A stretch of DNA of 64,000 nucleotides from Bacteroidota bacterium (GTDB lineage Bacteria; Bacteroidota; Ignavibacteria; UBA10030; UBA6906), in assembly GCA_019637975.1 (NCBI GenBank), contig JAHBUR010000002.1:62001-126000 (forward strand), read 5' to 3'. Position 1 is the first letter of the stretch. Every line of letters starts with the position of its first letter. The translations under genes and the position numbers were made by a program. Shown here in pieces: positions 1 through 9,498 of the stretch. The notes under the pieces are model-generated. The model saw only the letters and a program-made list of their open reading frames with translations, was not told the DNA's origin and searched no databases.

Positions 1-2
1 TT

Positions 3-389
3 CACGTCTTTACGTACTCCGAGCGTCCGAACACTCCGGCAACCGGAATCGACGATCCAGTGGAACCACGCGTCCGTTTTCAACGGAACAAAGCGTTGAG
101 AATTCTCAGTCAGAAGAAGAAGGATGCCTTCCACCTTAACATGGTTGGGCACGAAGTGCAGGTGTTGTTCGAGGGCGACCTTGAGGACGGAATCCGGCTC
201 GGTTTCTCCGGAAACTATGTTCGGGTTGGTATGCCGGCGCATTGCGTCGGGGAGAATGAGCTTGTCGGGTCACGTATTGTGGAACCGGGGAAGAACTTCA
301 TGCTCGCTGAACGAATTGACGGCAGAGGTGGTGCAGTCGAGGCGGAGAACGCAGGCAAGTTGCTCATAGAAACACAAGGATATTTGTGA
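3..389 (+). CDS. mtaB: tRNA t6A37 methylthiotransferase MtaB, C-terminal fragment
   Basis: This is the 3' end of a radical-SAM methylthiotransferase; the 5' part lies outside the window. The reading frame is open from base 3 and begins HVFTYSERPNTPA, the segment that closes the radical-SAM barrel in MtaB-family enzymes. It is followed by a basic helix (RNKALRILSQKKKDAF) and a TRAM-like RNA-binding region. The family converts N6-threonylcarbamoyladenosine at tRNA position 37 to its 2-methylthio form. The iron-sulfur cysteine motifs are not visible because they are upstream. An internal GTG at 60 could be mistaken for a start, but the homology runs through it. The stop overlaps the GTG start of the next gene (GTGA), so the two are probably co-translated. 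A RimO- or MiaB-type relative is less likely given the YSERPNTPA segment. Confidence 0.85.
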   Translation, partial: HVFTYSERPNTPATGIDDPVEPRVRFQRNKALRILSQKKKDAFHLNMVGHEVQVLFEGDLEDGIRLGFSGNYVRVGMPAHCVGENELVGSRIVEPGKNFMLAERIDGRGGAVEAENAGKLLIETQGYL

Positions 390-1699
390 AAATCACGACC
401 ATAGAACCCGGGAGCATTGCAGAAGAACTCGAACTCAAAGTCGGTGACGAGGTGCTGGAAATTAACGGGAAACGCGTTGCCGACGTAATTGACTATCGTT
501 TCTACGAGAATGATCCCGTTATCTCTGTGAAGGTTGCCTCGAACGGAGAAATCACCATTTATGATATCGAAAAGGATGAAGGTGAACCGCTCGGTCTTGA
601 CTTCGAGGATTTCAAGATTCTTTCATGCGGCAACGATTGCATCTTCTGTTTTGTTGATCAAAACCCCAAGGGGATGCGAAGCCAGGTTTATTTCCGCGAC
701 GGCGACTACCGCCTCTCCTTCATGTACGGTAACTATACCACAATGACCAATGCCGGTCCGGCAATTCTTCGTCGTATTATTCAACAGCGACTTTCCCCCC
801 AGTACATTTCGGTACATGTGACCGACTATAAAATTCGGAAATTGATGATGGGATTGAAGAAGGATGATCTCATTCTGGAGAAAATCAAACTTCTTCATGA
901 TAATGGTATCGATATGCACACACAGATTGTTCTGTGTCCCGGATTAAACGACGGTACGGCGCTTGAAAAGACTGTGCATGATCTCTATCGCTTCAACAAC
1001 CATGTGATCTCGCTCGCAATCGTTCCCGTCGGGCTTACGGACCATCGTTTCGGATTGTATCAACTTCGGAAAGTCGATGAACAGTATGCTCAGAATCTGC
1101 TGAACCGTGTCGAAGAATGGCAGGAGGTTTTCAAGAAAGAAACGGGGCGGTCGTTCGTGTATTGTTCGGATGAGTTTCATATTGTTGCGGGAAGGTCGAT
1201 TCCCGACGATGAGTATTACGACGAATTTCCGCAAACCGAGAATGGTGTCGGGCTTGTGCGAACCTTCATAAGGGAAACAAGAAAACAGGCAAAGCAATTT
1301 CCGCGGAAACTGGCCGGGAAAAAGAAGCTGACAATGGCGACTGCCGAGTTGCCGTCCGGATTCATGCGAAGTGTTATCCTACCACTGCTTCACAATATCC
1401 CGGATCTTGCTGCGGCCCTGTACACTGTGCCGAATACCCTCTTCGGATCAAGCGTAACGGTTGCTGGACTTCTTTCGGGAAAATGTTTACTTTCATCACT
1501 GAAAGACAAAGAGTTAGGGGATTTGTTGTTATTGCCGCCGGATATACTTAACAATGACGGTTTGTTTCTCGACAACATGACAGTCCCGCAACTTGAAGAT
1601 GCTCTCAATGTTCCGATACTTGTGTTTGACGGACGTTGGAACGACGTTTTCAGCCATCTCACCAAACGGAGACGACGCGCCCGACTTGCTACTGTGTAA
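386..1699 (+). CDS. DUF512 family PDZ and radical-SAM-like protein
   Basis: A 437-residue protein with a PDZ-like domain at about residues 1-60 (IEPGSIAEELELKVGDEVLEING). A cysteine motif CGNDCIFCF follows, with Cys81, Cys85 and Cys88 in the CX3CX2C spacing of radical-SAM enzymes. The remainder matches my memory of the DUF512 family (FVDQNPKGMR, SVHVTD, CPGLNDG). The family is widespread and its biochemical role is unsettled, so no reaction is assigned. Translation starts at GTG 386, overlapping the mtaB stop, which implies coupled expression with that tRNA-modification gene. No signal peptide is visible, so it should be cytosolic. Family membership is confident; function is open. Confidence 0.85.
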   Translation: MKITTIEPGSIAEELELKVGDEVLEINGKRVADVIDYRFYENDPVISVKVASNGEITIYDIEKDEGEPLGLDFEDFKILSCGNDCIFCFVDQNPKGMRSQVYFRDGDYRLSFMYGNYTTMTNAGPAILRRIIQQRLSPQYISVHVTDYKIRKLMMGLKKDDLILEKIKLLHDNGIDMHTQIVLCPGLNDGTALEKTVHDLYRFNNHVISLAIVPVGLTDHRFGLYQLRKVDEQYAQNLLNRVEEWQEVFKKETGRSFVYCSDEFHIVAGRSIPDDEYYDEFPQTENGVGLVRTFIRETRKQAKQFPRKLAGKKKLTMATAELPSGFMRSVILPLLHNIPDLAAALYTVPNTLFGSSVTVAGLLSGKCLLSSLKDKELGDLLLLPPDILNNDGLFLDNMTVPQLEDALNVPILVFDGRWNDVFSHLTKRRRRARLATV

Positions 1700-1737
1700 T
1701 TCATATTCACTTTCGTATTGCTCAACAGGTGCATAGC

Positions 1738-2517
1738 ATGTTGCGATTCCATAGCGTCGTTGTTCTCACCATTCTCTTCTTCCCGCATCTTTCTGCCGGT
1801 CAACCGGAACTCTCTGGTCGGTTTGCAATTCAACAGGATTTGTTTGCCAGTTCAAATCCCAACGCCGGCTTCGGTACTTTGAATTTGCAGAATCAGGAAT
1901 CAGCCCGGAAGAAGAAATCTGTTGGCCTTGCGGCATTGTATTCATTACTCCTTCCGGGATTAGGTGAGTATTATGCGGATGGATTCAGTTCCGGCAAGTA
2001 CTTCTCGATTGCCGAAGGTGCGCTGTGGTTGACATACATAACGTTTGATGTCTACGGCGCTTCACTGAAGGATGATGCCATACGATTCGCGGCTGCCAAT
2101 GCAGGCATTGACCCAATTGGAAAGGATGATCAGTTCTTTATTGACATCGGCAACTTTCTTAATACGGCGGAGTTTGATGAAAAGCGGAACAGGGAACGTG
2201 ATCCGCAGAGAACGTACGGCAACCGTGCTGGGTATGCTTGGAATTGGGGCCCTGCCGAATCGCCTCAAAGCGACATCAACCGTGCTTTGTACAAGGATCA
2301 ACGTGTCAGCGGCGAAAACATGCTCAACAATCGGAAGTTCGTCGTCGCTGCCATTGTGATCAATCACGTTGCTAGCGCTATTAATGCGGCCCGGATTGCC
2401 ATTTCATACAATCGGGAAATACGTGACGAGTTAACTCAATATCAGTTTAAAGCAGATGTACTTGGCGGGTTTACAAATCCCCACGGGGTTCTGCTTACCG
2501 TCAGCAGGAATTTCTAA
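1738..2517 (+). CDS. Exported or membrane protein of unknown function
   Basis: The start is placed at ATG 1738, which gives a convincing signal peptide (MLRFHSVVVLTILFFPHLSAGQ) and a 259-residue product; an in-frame start at 1636 would sit inside the upstream gene. After the signal comes a KKKSVGLAALYSLLLPGLGEYY segment, a hydrophobic stretch typical of small DUF5683-like envelope proteins with a G-x-G-x-Y turn. A second hydrophobic stretch lies near FVVAAIVINHVASAINA. The C-terminus (GVLLTVSRNF) ends in Phe, as many outer-membrane proteins do. It lies between the DUF512 gene and truA, 9 bases upstream of truA. I do not recognise a function; a DUF5683-type membrane protein is my best guess. 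Confidence 0.65.
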   Translation: MLRFHSVVVLTILFFPHLSAGQPELSGRFAIQQDLFASSNPNAGFGTLNLQNQESARKKKSVGLAALYSLLLPGLGEYYADGFSSGKYFSIAEGALWLTYITFDVYGASLKDDAIRFAAANAGIDPIGKDDQFFIDIGNFLNTAEFDEKRNRERDPQRTYGNRAGYAWNWGPAESPQSDINRALYKDQRVSGENMLNNRKFVVAAIVINHVASAINAARIAISYNREIRDELTQYQFKADVLGGFTNPHGVLLTVSRNF

Positions 2518-2526
2518 CGATTTTCC

Positions 2527-3255
2527 ATGAGAAATATCAAGCTTGTTCTTGAATACGATGGCACCGATTTCGTCGGGTGGCAAAGTCAACCTAACGGGCG
2601 CAATGTGCAGGATGAGATCACGAGTGTGTTGGATCAGATTCTGCAGGAACCTGTTACACTCATAGGCGCAGGGAGAACGGATTCCGGGGTTCACGCTCGC
2701 GGACAAGTGGCCAACTTCAAAACAAATTCGCCTTTGAGTGTCAGCACGATACTCAATGCCCTTAATGGTACGCTGTCGGAGGATATTTACATTCACTCTG
2801 CCGAAGAGGTTGATGAGAAATTTCATTCGCGCTTCGATGCAAAACAGCGGATGTACAAATACTATATCTCCCTGAAACCGACGGCTATCGGACGCCAGTA
2901 CCAATGGTTTGTGAAGTACGATTTGAACATCAATCTCATGAATCAGGTTGCGCAAGAGGTATCCGGCGAGCATGATTTTGAATCATTCACAAAATCTGAA
3001 GCTTTGGTTCCGCACTACCGCTGCACGATTATGACATCGCAGTGGACTAAAACACCTACCATGCTAATCTACGAGATCCGTGCCAACAGGTTTTTGCACG
3101 GGATGGTGCGAGCCTTGGTGGGGACGATGGTGGATATCGGAAGAGGATACATCCCGGTTTCCCAGTTCCAGGATATTATTGCGGCAAAAGATCGCCGCAA
3201 AGCGGGCATGGCTGTTTCTCCTGCAGGTCTTTTCCTGGAAGAGATTGTGTACTAA
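2527..3255 (+). CDS. truA: tRNA pseudouridine(38-40) synthase TruA
   Basis: A 242-residue protein, normal length for TruA, which isomerises uridines 38-40 in the tRNA anticodon arm. The N-terminal strand (MRNIKLVLEYDGTDFVGWQSQ) and the catalytic motif GAGRTDSGVHARGQ are both present, with the catalytic aspartate at residue 52. The second half carries HYRCTI and the RFLHGMVRALVGTMVDIGRG segment of the duplicated fold. It begins 9 bases after the preceding envelope gene, suggesting one transcript. The ATG start agrees with the family's N-terminus. Identification is secure. Confidence 0.95.
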   Translation: MRNIKLVLEYDGTDFVGWQSQPNGRNVQDEITSVLDQILQEPVTLIGAGRTDSGVHARGQVANFKTNSPLSVSTILNALNGTLSEDIYIHSAEEVDEKFHSRFDAKQRMYKYYISLKPTAIGRQYQWFVKYDLNINLMNQVAQEVSGEHDFESFTKSEALVPHYRCTIMTSQWTKTPTMLIYEIRANRFLHGMVRALVGTMVDIGRGYIPVSQFQDIIAAKDRRKAGMAVSPAGLFLEEIVY

Positions 3256-3328
3256 TCTGTTCTGAGTCCGCTCCCTGAGCGGGCCTCGCCAAGAATTTCG
3301 TTCTTTGTACAATTGCCCGCAGACCGTC

Positions 3329-4867
3329 ATGCTCTCCAAAATTCTATCCTGCGCAACATACGGTGTTAACGCCTACGTTGTTGAAGTTGAATCACATCTC
3401 GAGAACATGGTTCCCGGTTTCATCATTGTTGGACTTCCCGATGGTGCCGTCCGTGAGAGTCGTGAGCGGATTACCGCTGCGATCAAGAACTCAGGCCTTC
3501 CGTTCACGAAGAAGAAGATCACCGTAAATCTTGCTCCCGCCGATATCAAAAAGGAAGGATCCGCATACGATCTTCCGATGGCGATCGGCATTCTCGCTGC
3601 AAGCGGAGAAGTACAAGCTTCGATGCTCGATGACTTTGTCCTTCTCGGGGAGTTGGCGCTCGATGGCACGTTACGTCCTGTCCACGGCACATTGCCCATG
3701 GCCCTCGAAGTGCGAAAACGAAAGTTGCGTGGAATGATTGTGCCGAAGGAAAACGGGAAAGAAGCGGCAATGGTCGAAGGGATCCAGGTTTTTCCAATGA
3801 CATCGCTGAAAGAAACCGTTGAGTTCATGCATGGCGATCGTTCCGCCCGCCTACCGCTGAAAGTAGACGTGAACGACCTGTTCATGAACGACCATCAGTA
3901 CATGTCGGACTTCGCCGATGTGAAAGGACAAGAGAACGTGAAGCGGGCATTGGAAGTTGCAGCCGCGGGCGGCCACAACATTATCATGATTGGGCCGCCG
4001 GGGTCCGGGAAAACCATGCTCGCGAAGAGGCTACCGAGCATACTCCCGCCGCTTTCATTCGAGGAATCTCTCGAAACCACGAAGATCCATTCAGTTGCTG
4101 GCATGCTCCCGCCAGATACTGCACTCGTTGCCACGCGTCCATTTCGATCTCCCCATCATACTATTTCCGATGCGGCATTAGTAGGAGGCGGAACGGTTCC
4201 GCGCCCGGGAGAGATTTCATTATCCCATCATGGTGTCCTGTTTCTGGACGAGCTTCCCGAGTTTGCTCGAAACGTTCTGGAAGTTCTGCGCCAACCCCTT
4301 GAAGATGGACGAGTTACGATTAGTCGCTCAAAGCTTTCTGTTGAGTTCCCTGCAAACTTCATGCTCGTATGCGCAATGAACCCCTGTCCATGTGGCTTCT
4401 ACACGGACCCGAACAAGGAATGCACATGCACGCAATTGATGATTCAGAAATACATGGCAAAAATTTCGGGGCCCCTGCTCGACCGGATTGATCTTCATAT
4501 TGATGTGCCGGCCGTAAAATACAAGGAACTCTCAAGCAAAGAAAGTGGCGAGAAATCGGGCGAAATCCGTGAACGAGTTATTCGGGCACGGGAGATCCAG
4601 TCGAGACGTTTTCTTGAACGAAAAGGGCTCTTCGCAAATGCCGACATGCAATCGCGAGAAATCAGGGAATTTTGTCGAATCGACGGTCAGGGCGAAGAGT
4701 TGTTGAAGATGGCAATTACCAAGCTCGGCCTTTCAGCTCGTGCGTATGATCGGATACTAAAGGTCGGTAGAACAATTGCCGATCTTGAATCCAGTGCGGA
4801 GATTCGGCCCGAACATATCAGCGAGGCAATTCAGTACCGAAGTCTCGACAGAAACCTCGTCGCGTGA
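3329..4867 (+). CDS. YifB/ComM family Mg-chelatase-like AAA+ ATPase
   Basis: A 512-residue AAA+ protein of the YifB/ComM family. In naturally competent bacteria the ComM member is a hexameric helicase that promotes branch migration during recombination of transformed DNA. The N-terminal Lon-protease-like domain ([19 protein letters not shown]) is followed by Walker [10 protein letters not shown], Walker [10 protein letters not shown], and the cysteine-rich [18 protein letters not shown] segment of the family. The C-terminus has the helical Mg_chelatase_C region ([16 protein letters not shown]). ATG 3329 is chosen over TTG 3305 because family members start MLSKI. The protein looks complete. 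I saw no dprA or comEC beside it. Confidence 0.9.
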   Translation: MLSKILSCATYGVNAYVVEVESHLENMVPGFIIVGLPDGAVRESRERITAAIKNSGLPFTKKKITVNLAPADIKKEGSAYDLPMAIGILAASGEVQASMLDDFVLLGELALDGTLRPVHGTLPMALEVRKRKLRGMIVPKENGKEAAMVEGIQVFPMTSLKETVEFMHGDRSARLPLKVDVNDLFMNDHQYMSDFADVKGQENVKRALEVAAAGGHNIIMIGPPGSGKTMLAKRLPSILPPLSFEESLETTKIHSVAGMLPPDTALVATRPFRSPHHTISDAALVGGGTVPRPGEISLSHHGVLFLDELPEFARNVLEVLRQPLEDGRVTISRSKLSVEFPANFMLVCAMNPCPCGFYTDPNKECTCTQLMIQKYMAKISGPLLDRIDLHIDVPAVKYKELSSKESGEKSGEIRERVIRAREIQSRRFLERKGLFANADMQSREIREFCRIDGQGEELLKMAITKLGLSARAYDRILKVGRTIADLESSAEIRPEHISEAIQYRSLDRNLVA

Positions 4868-4960
4868 TTCCGTTCACGAAGACACGGCGGTTAGGACTGG
4901 GAACTCACCTCGGAACTCACAAGGCCGCAAACGGATGGGTGAGTAGTCTTTCGTTACAAC

Positions 4961-4989
4961 TTGACATTCACACAGTTCTAGAGCATATT
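4961..4989 (+). promoter_or_regulatory. Candidate sigma-70-type promoter
   Basis: A -35 box TTGACA (4961-4966) is separated by 17 bases from CATATT (4984-4989). It lies about 60 bases upstream of the prepilin-like gene starting at 5049. It is the strongest promoter match in the 180-base gap after the YifB gene. Sequence match only. Confidence 0.5.
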
Positions 4990-5048
4990 CTGTCAGAGCC
5001 ATTCGCCTACCCGGTTTTTTCTGATTTCAACATTATCTCAAATGTGTG

Positions 5049-5459
5049 ATGGGACAACAGCAGATTCTGTTTCTCATACTAGGTGTCTGCATTCTCGGTA
5101 TAACCGCTTCGGCGGGAATCATCATGGTTCAAGCGGACCAGGTTTCTTTCGAGCGCCATGTGATTGATACTGATTTCCGAGACCTCGAGGTTCGTGCCCG
5201 GGCATATCGTGCACGCTCCTTTGAAGAAGGAGGAGGCGAAGGAACCTTCATCGGGTTAACGGCCACGCCGCAGGGAATTGAAAAGCTGACGCAAAATCGC
5301 TTCACGCCGTATGCCGAATACTCCATCACAAAGAGCGGCAATTCACGCTCTGTTCAGATTGCCTGCGTCGGATATGCACCGGGAAAAAATCCCCGAAAAC
5401 CAATCCACATGGTCATGACTGTGTATGCTGATTCCACACAGATAGCTATTCTCAACTGA
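5049..5459 (+). CDS. Membrane-anchored prepilin-like protein
   Basis: A 136-residue protein with a short N-terminus (MGQQQ) running directly into a transmembrane helix (ILFLILGVCILGITASAGIIMV) and then a soluble domain (residues 27-136). This is the architecture of pilin-like and pseudopilin-like proteins, but the usual glycine cleavage site and glutamate at +5 are absent. It recalls short hypothetical proteins starting MGQQQ in related genomes (memory only). An alternative GTG start at 5046 adds one residue. A good promoter candidate lies just upstream, so it is probably transcribed alone. A similar set of three genes sits at 20.6-23.1 kb. Function is unknown. Confidence 0.65.
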   Translation: MGQQQILFLILGVCILGITASAGIIMVQADQVSFERHVIDTDFRDLEVRARAYRARSFEEGGGEGTFIGLTATPQGIEKLTQNRFTPYAEYSITKSGNSRSVQIACVGYAPGKNPRKPIHMVMTVYADSTQIAILN

Positions 5460-5562
5460 CATTCATACGTCTTTTGTCCGCGTTGTATCTCCCTTCAGTT
5501 TTTTTTACCTTGTAACGGTTCTTTCCCTATTCATGCGTAATAATCAACTATCAAGGTAGTTC

Positions 5563-6573
5563 ATGCACAGAGTAACGCTAATTCCGGGAGATGGAATCGG
5601 CCCAAGCATTTCCGAATCAACAACAACAATCATCAAGGCAGCCGGTGTCAATATCCAGTGGGATATTGTTGAGGCCGGCCTCGCCGCTATCGACAAGTAC
5701 CGCGACCCGCTTCCTCCGAATGTCATCGAGTCGATCAAGTCAACCAAAATAGCACTGAAGGGGCCGCTGACAACTCCCGTCGGTTCCGGTTTCAGAAGTG
5801 TGAATGTTGCCCTGCGAAAAGAATTCGACTTGTACTCAAACGTCCGGCCTGCACGTTCGTTTGAGGGTGTTCCTGCCCGATATGAAGGCATTGATCTCGT
5901 CATCGTCCGGGAGAACACGGAGGAGTTTTATGCAGGTATTGAGCATTATATCGACCCGTCGCGAAGTGCGGCTGAAACGATCGGCATCGTGACGAGAATG
6001 GGATCTGAGCGCATTCTCCGCTATGCCTATGAATACGCGAGGAAACATGGACGTAAGAAAGTGACAACAGTACATAAGGCGAATATTCTCAAATATACAG
6101 GTGGATTGTTTCTTGATGTGGCCCATGAAGTCGCCAAACAATACCCTGACATTGTCTCCAATGACAAAATCGTTGACAACATGGCGATGCAGATGGTTAC
6201 CAACCCGCATCAGTTCGACGTAATCGTGACGACGAACTTGTTCGGCGATATTCTCTCCGATCTTGCTTCAGGATTGGTGGGTGGGTTGGGTCTGGCGCCA
6301 GGTTCCAATATCGGATATGATGTAGCGATTTTTGAGGCTGTGCACGGAAGCGCCCCTGATATTGCAGGGAAGAATATTGCAAATCCTTGCGCGTTGATAC
6401 TCGCGGGAGTTATGATGTTGCGTCACATCGGGGAAGAATCGGCCGCGGAGCGAATCGAAAACGCGGTCAGCACCGTGCTGAAGGAGGGGAAATATGTAAC
6501 CGCAGACCTGAAACCCGCTGCCCCTGTCAGGACGACAGAGATGACGCAGGCAATTGTCAATAAGCTGAAATAG
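5563..6573 (+). CDS. Isocitrate/isopropylmalate dehydrogenase family, probable NAD-isocitrate dehydrogenase
   Basis: A 336-residue beta-decarboxylating dehydrogenase. It carries the nucleotide/metal-site elements TLIPGDGIGP, the substrate-loop arginines (LRKEFDLYSNVRPARSFEG), RENTEEFYAGIEH, the catalytic lysine in TTVHKANILKYTGG, and the metal-binding aspartates in TTNLFGDILSDLASGLVGG. The RENTEEFYAGIEH loop and the NVRP segment resemble mitochondrial-type NAD-dependent isocitrate dehydrogenases (IDH3-like), which oxidise isocitrate to 2-oxoglutarate in the TCA cycle. A homoisocitrate or 3-isopropylmalate dehydrogenase is the main alternative; no leu or lys genes are adjacent. It is preceded by AAGGTAGTTC and followed by a terminator. 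Confidence 0.85.
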   Translation: MHRVTLIPGDGIGPSISESTTTIIKAAGVNIQWDIVEAGLAAIDKYRDPLPPNVIESIKSTKIALKGPLTTPVGSGFRSVNVALRKEFDLYSNVRPARSFEGVPARYEGIDLVIVRENTEEFYAGIEHYIDPSRSAAETIGIVTRMGSERILRYAYEYARKHGRKKVTTVHKANILKYTGGLFLDVAHEVAKQYPDIVSNDKIVDNMAMQMVTNPHQFDVIVTTNLFGDILSDLASGLVGGLGLAPGSNIGYDVAIFEAVHGSAPDIAGKNIANPCALILAGVMMLRHIGEESAAERIENAVSTVLKEGKYVTADLKPAAPVRTTEMTQAIVNKLK

Positions 6574-6590
6574 AAGAAGGCAGCGAAGAT

Positions 6591-6625
6591 AAGGAGTAAT
6601 GGCGGATATGCCACTACTCCTTTTT
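6591..6625 (+). terminator. Rho-independent terminator after isocitrate dehydrogenase
   Basis: A 13-base stem with one mismatch (6591-6603 pairing with 6610-6622) has a six-base loop and is followed by a run of T. It lies between the convergent dehydrogenase and M16 peptidase genes. Confidence 0.8.
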
Positions 6626-6634
6626 CTTCGGCAA

Positions 6635-8074
6635 TTATTGACTGAGTTTGTTTCCGTTTACATCACACATCACAACCTCACCGAGACGCATCGTGTCAAT
6701 GCCATCCTTCACAATGCCCAAATCTCCGACTACCACCACGGCCATCCGCGAAGAATTGAGGTATTTGCCCGAAACGCGCTTAACATCATCGAGCGTTACT
6801 TTCTCGATGTTCTGAAGGTACATTTCGTAGTAATTCTCGGGAAGGTTGTAGAGAACGATGTTCTGCAATGCCCCGGCAATTTGTGCGGGAGTTTCAAACG
6901 TGAGTGCAAAATTCCCGCTCAAACCCTTCTTCACAAAATCCAGTTCTTCGGCTGTGATCCCGTCTTTCTGTGTTCTATCAATTTCGTAGAAGAACTCGTG
7001 CAGTGAACTGTCGGTTTTGGAAGTTGTCACTCCGGCCGACGCGGTGAACGGACCTGCTTGTTTGTTGAAAGAAAAGGATGATCGGGCACCGTAGGTAAAA
7101 CCGCGTTTCTCACGGAGATTCAGGTTCAGGCGACTTGCAAACTGCCCGCCCAACGCCCGGTTCATGAGGTTGACGGCAAAGAAGTCAGGTGAATTTCTGG
7201 CAATTGCAGGAAACCCGATGCGAATCTCTGATTGTGGAGCGGCCGGTTTGTCTATCAGGTATACCATCCGCTTATCGATAGCGGGTGCAGCAGGCATTGT
7301 TGCTGCCGGAATTGCTGCGGCCTTCCAGGAAACAAAAAGCGGATCAAGTTTCTTTACAATCTCCTTCAACTTAACGTCACCGACGATGATCAATGTTGCG
7401 TTGTTCGGGCGATAGTAGGACTCGTAGAATTTCACCAAATCCTCCCGTTTCATTTCAGCGATTGAAGTCTCGTCGCCTGCGGCATTGCGCCCGTAGGGAT
7501 GATCGTTACCGTAGATGATTTTGTTGAATGACAACGTGGCGATGGTTGCAGCACGGTCCTTCTGTTGCAGAAGGGCGGTTAGACGTTGCTGTCTCAGACG
7601 CTCAAATTCTTTTTCGGGAAACGTCGGATTCACCAAAACATCCGCATAGATCGCAAGGGCCTTATCCAGATGTTTCGTCATGCAGTTTAGGGTCATTGAC
7701 GATCCGTCGGTGAACGCATTTATGCCGAGATTCGCGCCGATGAAATCCAATTCCTCTGCTATTTGCAGCGCATTGCGTGTCTTCGTCCCTTCATCCAACA
7801 TATCGGCCGTCATTGATGCGAGTCCGGCCCGGTTTGCCGGATCGTGATCCGATCCGGTTTGAAAGACGAGGTTCATCGCGACAAGAGGCAACTCCCGTGC
7901 TTCCACCAACCAAACCGTCAAGCCGTTTTTGAGCGCAGCTTTCTGGATGTCAGGCAGGTCGACGCGCGGTACACCCTGCGCTTTTGGCCGGATTGTTCGG
8001 TCAAGTTCCTGGGTAAATGCTGTCATGCAGACTCCCAACATGAATAACGTAAGAGTAGCGGTGAACATCTTCAT
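6635..8074 (-). CDS. M16 family peptidase-like protein, non-catalytic partner
   Basis: A 479-residue secreted protein with a signal peptide (MKMFTATLTLFMLGVCMTAFTQ) and two M16 (insulinase-like) domains. The zinc motif HxxEH is absent: the corresponding segment reads AGLASMTADML. The second domain keeps the Arg-Tyr element LREKRGFTYGARS used by the non-catalytic half of M16 heterodimers to help bind substrate. Its ATG overlaps the stop of the upstream M16 gene (ATGA at 8071-8074), so the two are translationally coupled and probably form an active/inactive pair. It should be periplasmic. Family assignment is confident; the substrate is unknown. Confidence 0.88.
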   Translation of the reverse strand: MKMFTATLTLFMLGVCMTAFTQELDRTIRPKAQGVPRVDLPDIQKAALKNGLTVWLVEARELPLVAMNLVFQTGSDHDPANRAGLASMTADMLDEGTKTRNALQIAEELDFIGANLGINAFTDGSSMTLNCMTKHLDKALAIYADVLVNPTFPEKEFERLRQQRLTALLQQKDRAATIATLSFNKIIYGNDHPYGRNAAGDETSIAEMKREDLVKFYESYYRPNNATLIIVGDVKLKEIVKKLDPLFVSWKAAAIPAATMPAAPAIDKRMVYLIDKPAAPQSEIRIGFPAIARNSPDFFAVNLMNRALGGQFASRLNLNLREKRGFTYGARSSFSFNKQAGPFTASAGVTTSKTDSSLHEFFYEIDRTQKDGITAEELDFVKKGLSGNFALTFETPAQIAGALQNIVLYNLPENYYEMYLQNIEKVTLDDVKRVSGKYLNSSRMAVVVVGDLGIVKDGIDTMRLGEVVMCDVNGNKLSQ

Positions 8075-9498
8075 TCGACACCTCCTTTTCTTTCAAGTGT
8101 CTTCTTTTCGGCTGCAAGTTCTACTTTCCCTTCCGGCACAATGCTCAAGGCAACTTTGTTCCCGCCGAGAATCTTTTTGGCAACCGCCAATACTTCGGCC
8201 GGGGTAATGCCCTTGTAGCGGTCGAACTCCTTATTGATATTATTTGGATCGCCGGTGAACGTGAAATACGTTGCAAGTGAGTTTGCCTTGCCCAATACGG
8301 TAGCGAGACTGTTGGTGAGGCCTGCTTCTCTGTGGTTGATGGATGTTTGAATTTCCTTCTCTGTCACGCCATCGTTGAAGAAAATCGCCAGCTCATCATT
8401 GACGGCAGCTTCCATTTCCGTTAGTGACTTGCCGGGCTTTGCCGTTACTTCAATGGAGAACTGGCTGGAAAGTAACTGGCTTGCCTGAAACACGTTGACA
8501 GATTGGGCAACCTGCCTCTCGTAGACAAGCGTTTTATACAGACGTGAGTTCTTGCCGGCGCCAAGGATGTCGGCGATAACGTCAAGGACTGCATCCTCAC
8601 GCGTATTGAGTGGTGCGCTGGGCCAGCGAAGATAGAGGCGAGGAAGCTGTACTTTGTCTTCGAACACCATACGCTTCTCGTCGCTCAGCGTGACGGGCAT
8701 TGGTGACGGTCTCGGAATTTCCGTCCCTCTCGGAATTGACCCGAAGTACTTTTTCACCCATTCTTTCGCTTGAGCGGGTTTGAAATCGCCGGCGATCGAC
8801 AGCACGGCGTTGTTCGGGGCATAGTAAATGCGGAAGAATTCCATCACATCCTCGAGGGTTGCGGCAGATAAATCCTCCATGTATCCGATAACCGGCCAAC
8901 TGTAGGGATGTTCCTCCGGATAGATTGCTTTGGCTATTTTCTCCCACGCGGTACCGTAGGGCTGATTGTCGACATTCTGGCGGCGCTCGTTCTTCACAAC
9001 GTCCCGTTGGTTGTCGAGCTTTTCTTGCGTCATGGCAGGGAGGAGGAAGCCCATTCTATCCGATTCAAGATAAAGGGCAAGTTCGAGATAGTTGCTCGGC
9101 ACAACTTCAAAGTAGTTTGTCCTGTCGTTCGAGGTTGTGCCGTTAATGTTGCCCCCTACTTCCTGCAGGAGCTTGAAGTGTTCATCATCGGCGACATGCT
9201 GCGAGCCTTGGAACATCATGTGCTCGAACAAGTGGGCAAATCCCGTGCGGCCTTTCTTCTCATTCTTTGAGCCGACGTTGTACATGGCAACCACGGCGGC
9301 TACCGGTGCGGAATGGTCCTCGTGGAGAATAACCGTCAACCCGTTGTCGAGTGTATATTGCTCGAACGATACTTTGGTCTGAGCATCAGTTTGCGCGGTT
9401 GTAAGCATAAGTATGGCCCCTAGTGTAAGAACTGCAGAAAAAAGCCTGCGAAGACCCGCCGGAGGTAAGCCGGGCGGCCTGTCCTTCCTTCGTTGCAT
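8071..9498 (-). CDS. M16 family zinc peptidase, catalytic partner
   Basis: A 475-residue M16 metallopeptidase with the inverted zinc motif HLFEHMMF and the downstream glutamate region (ALYLESDRMGFLLPAMTQEKLDNQRDVV). The start is at ATG 9498 because an AGGAGA ribosome site lies just upstream; an ATG at 9561 has none. The N-terminus (MQRRKDRPPGLPPAGLRR) is basic and is followed by a hydrophobic signal segment ending around TAQTDAQ, so the protein is exported. The second domain contains the usual SAPLNTREDAVLDVIADILG and KNSRLYKTLVYERQ elements. It probably degrades peptides in the periplasm together with the downstream inactive homologue. Confidence 0.9.
   Translation of the reverse strand: MQRRKDRPPGLPPAGLRRLFSAVLTLGAILMLTTAQTDAQTKVSFEQYTLDNGLTVILHEDHSAPVAAVVAMYNVGSKNEKKGRTGFAHLFEHMMFQGSQHVADDEHFKLLQEVGGNINGTTSNDRTNYFEVVPSNYLELALYLESDRMGFLLPAMTQEKLDNQRDVVKNERRQNVDNQPYGTAWEKIAKAIYPEEHPYSWPVIGYMEDLSAATLEDVMEFFRIYYAPNNAVLSIAGDFKPAQAKEWVKKYFGSIPRGTEIPRPSPMPVTLSDEKRMVFEDKVQLPRLYLRWPSAPLNTREDAVLDVIADILGAGKNSRLYKTLVYERQVAQSVNVFQASQLLSSQFSIEVTAKPGKSLTEMEAAVNDELAIFFNDGVTEKEIQTSINHREAGLTNSLATVLGKANSLATYFTFTGDPNNINKEFDRYKGITPAEVLAVAKKILGGNKVALSIVPEGKVELAAEKKTLERKGGVE

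Noticed and set aside
4864-5049. A 61-codon frame after the YifB gene
   Set aside because: It contains the promoter candidate, lacks a ribosome site and has no protein-like composition.
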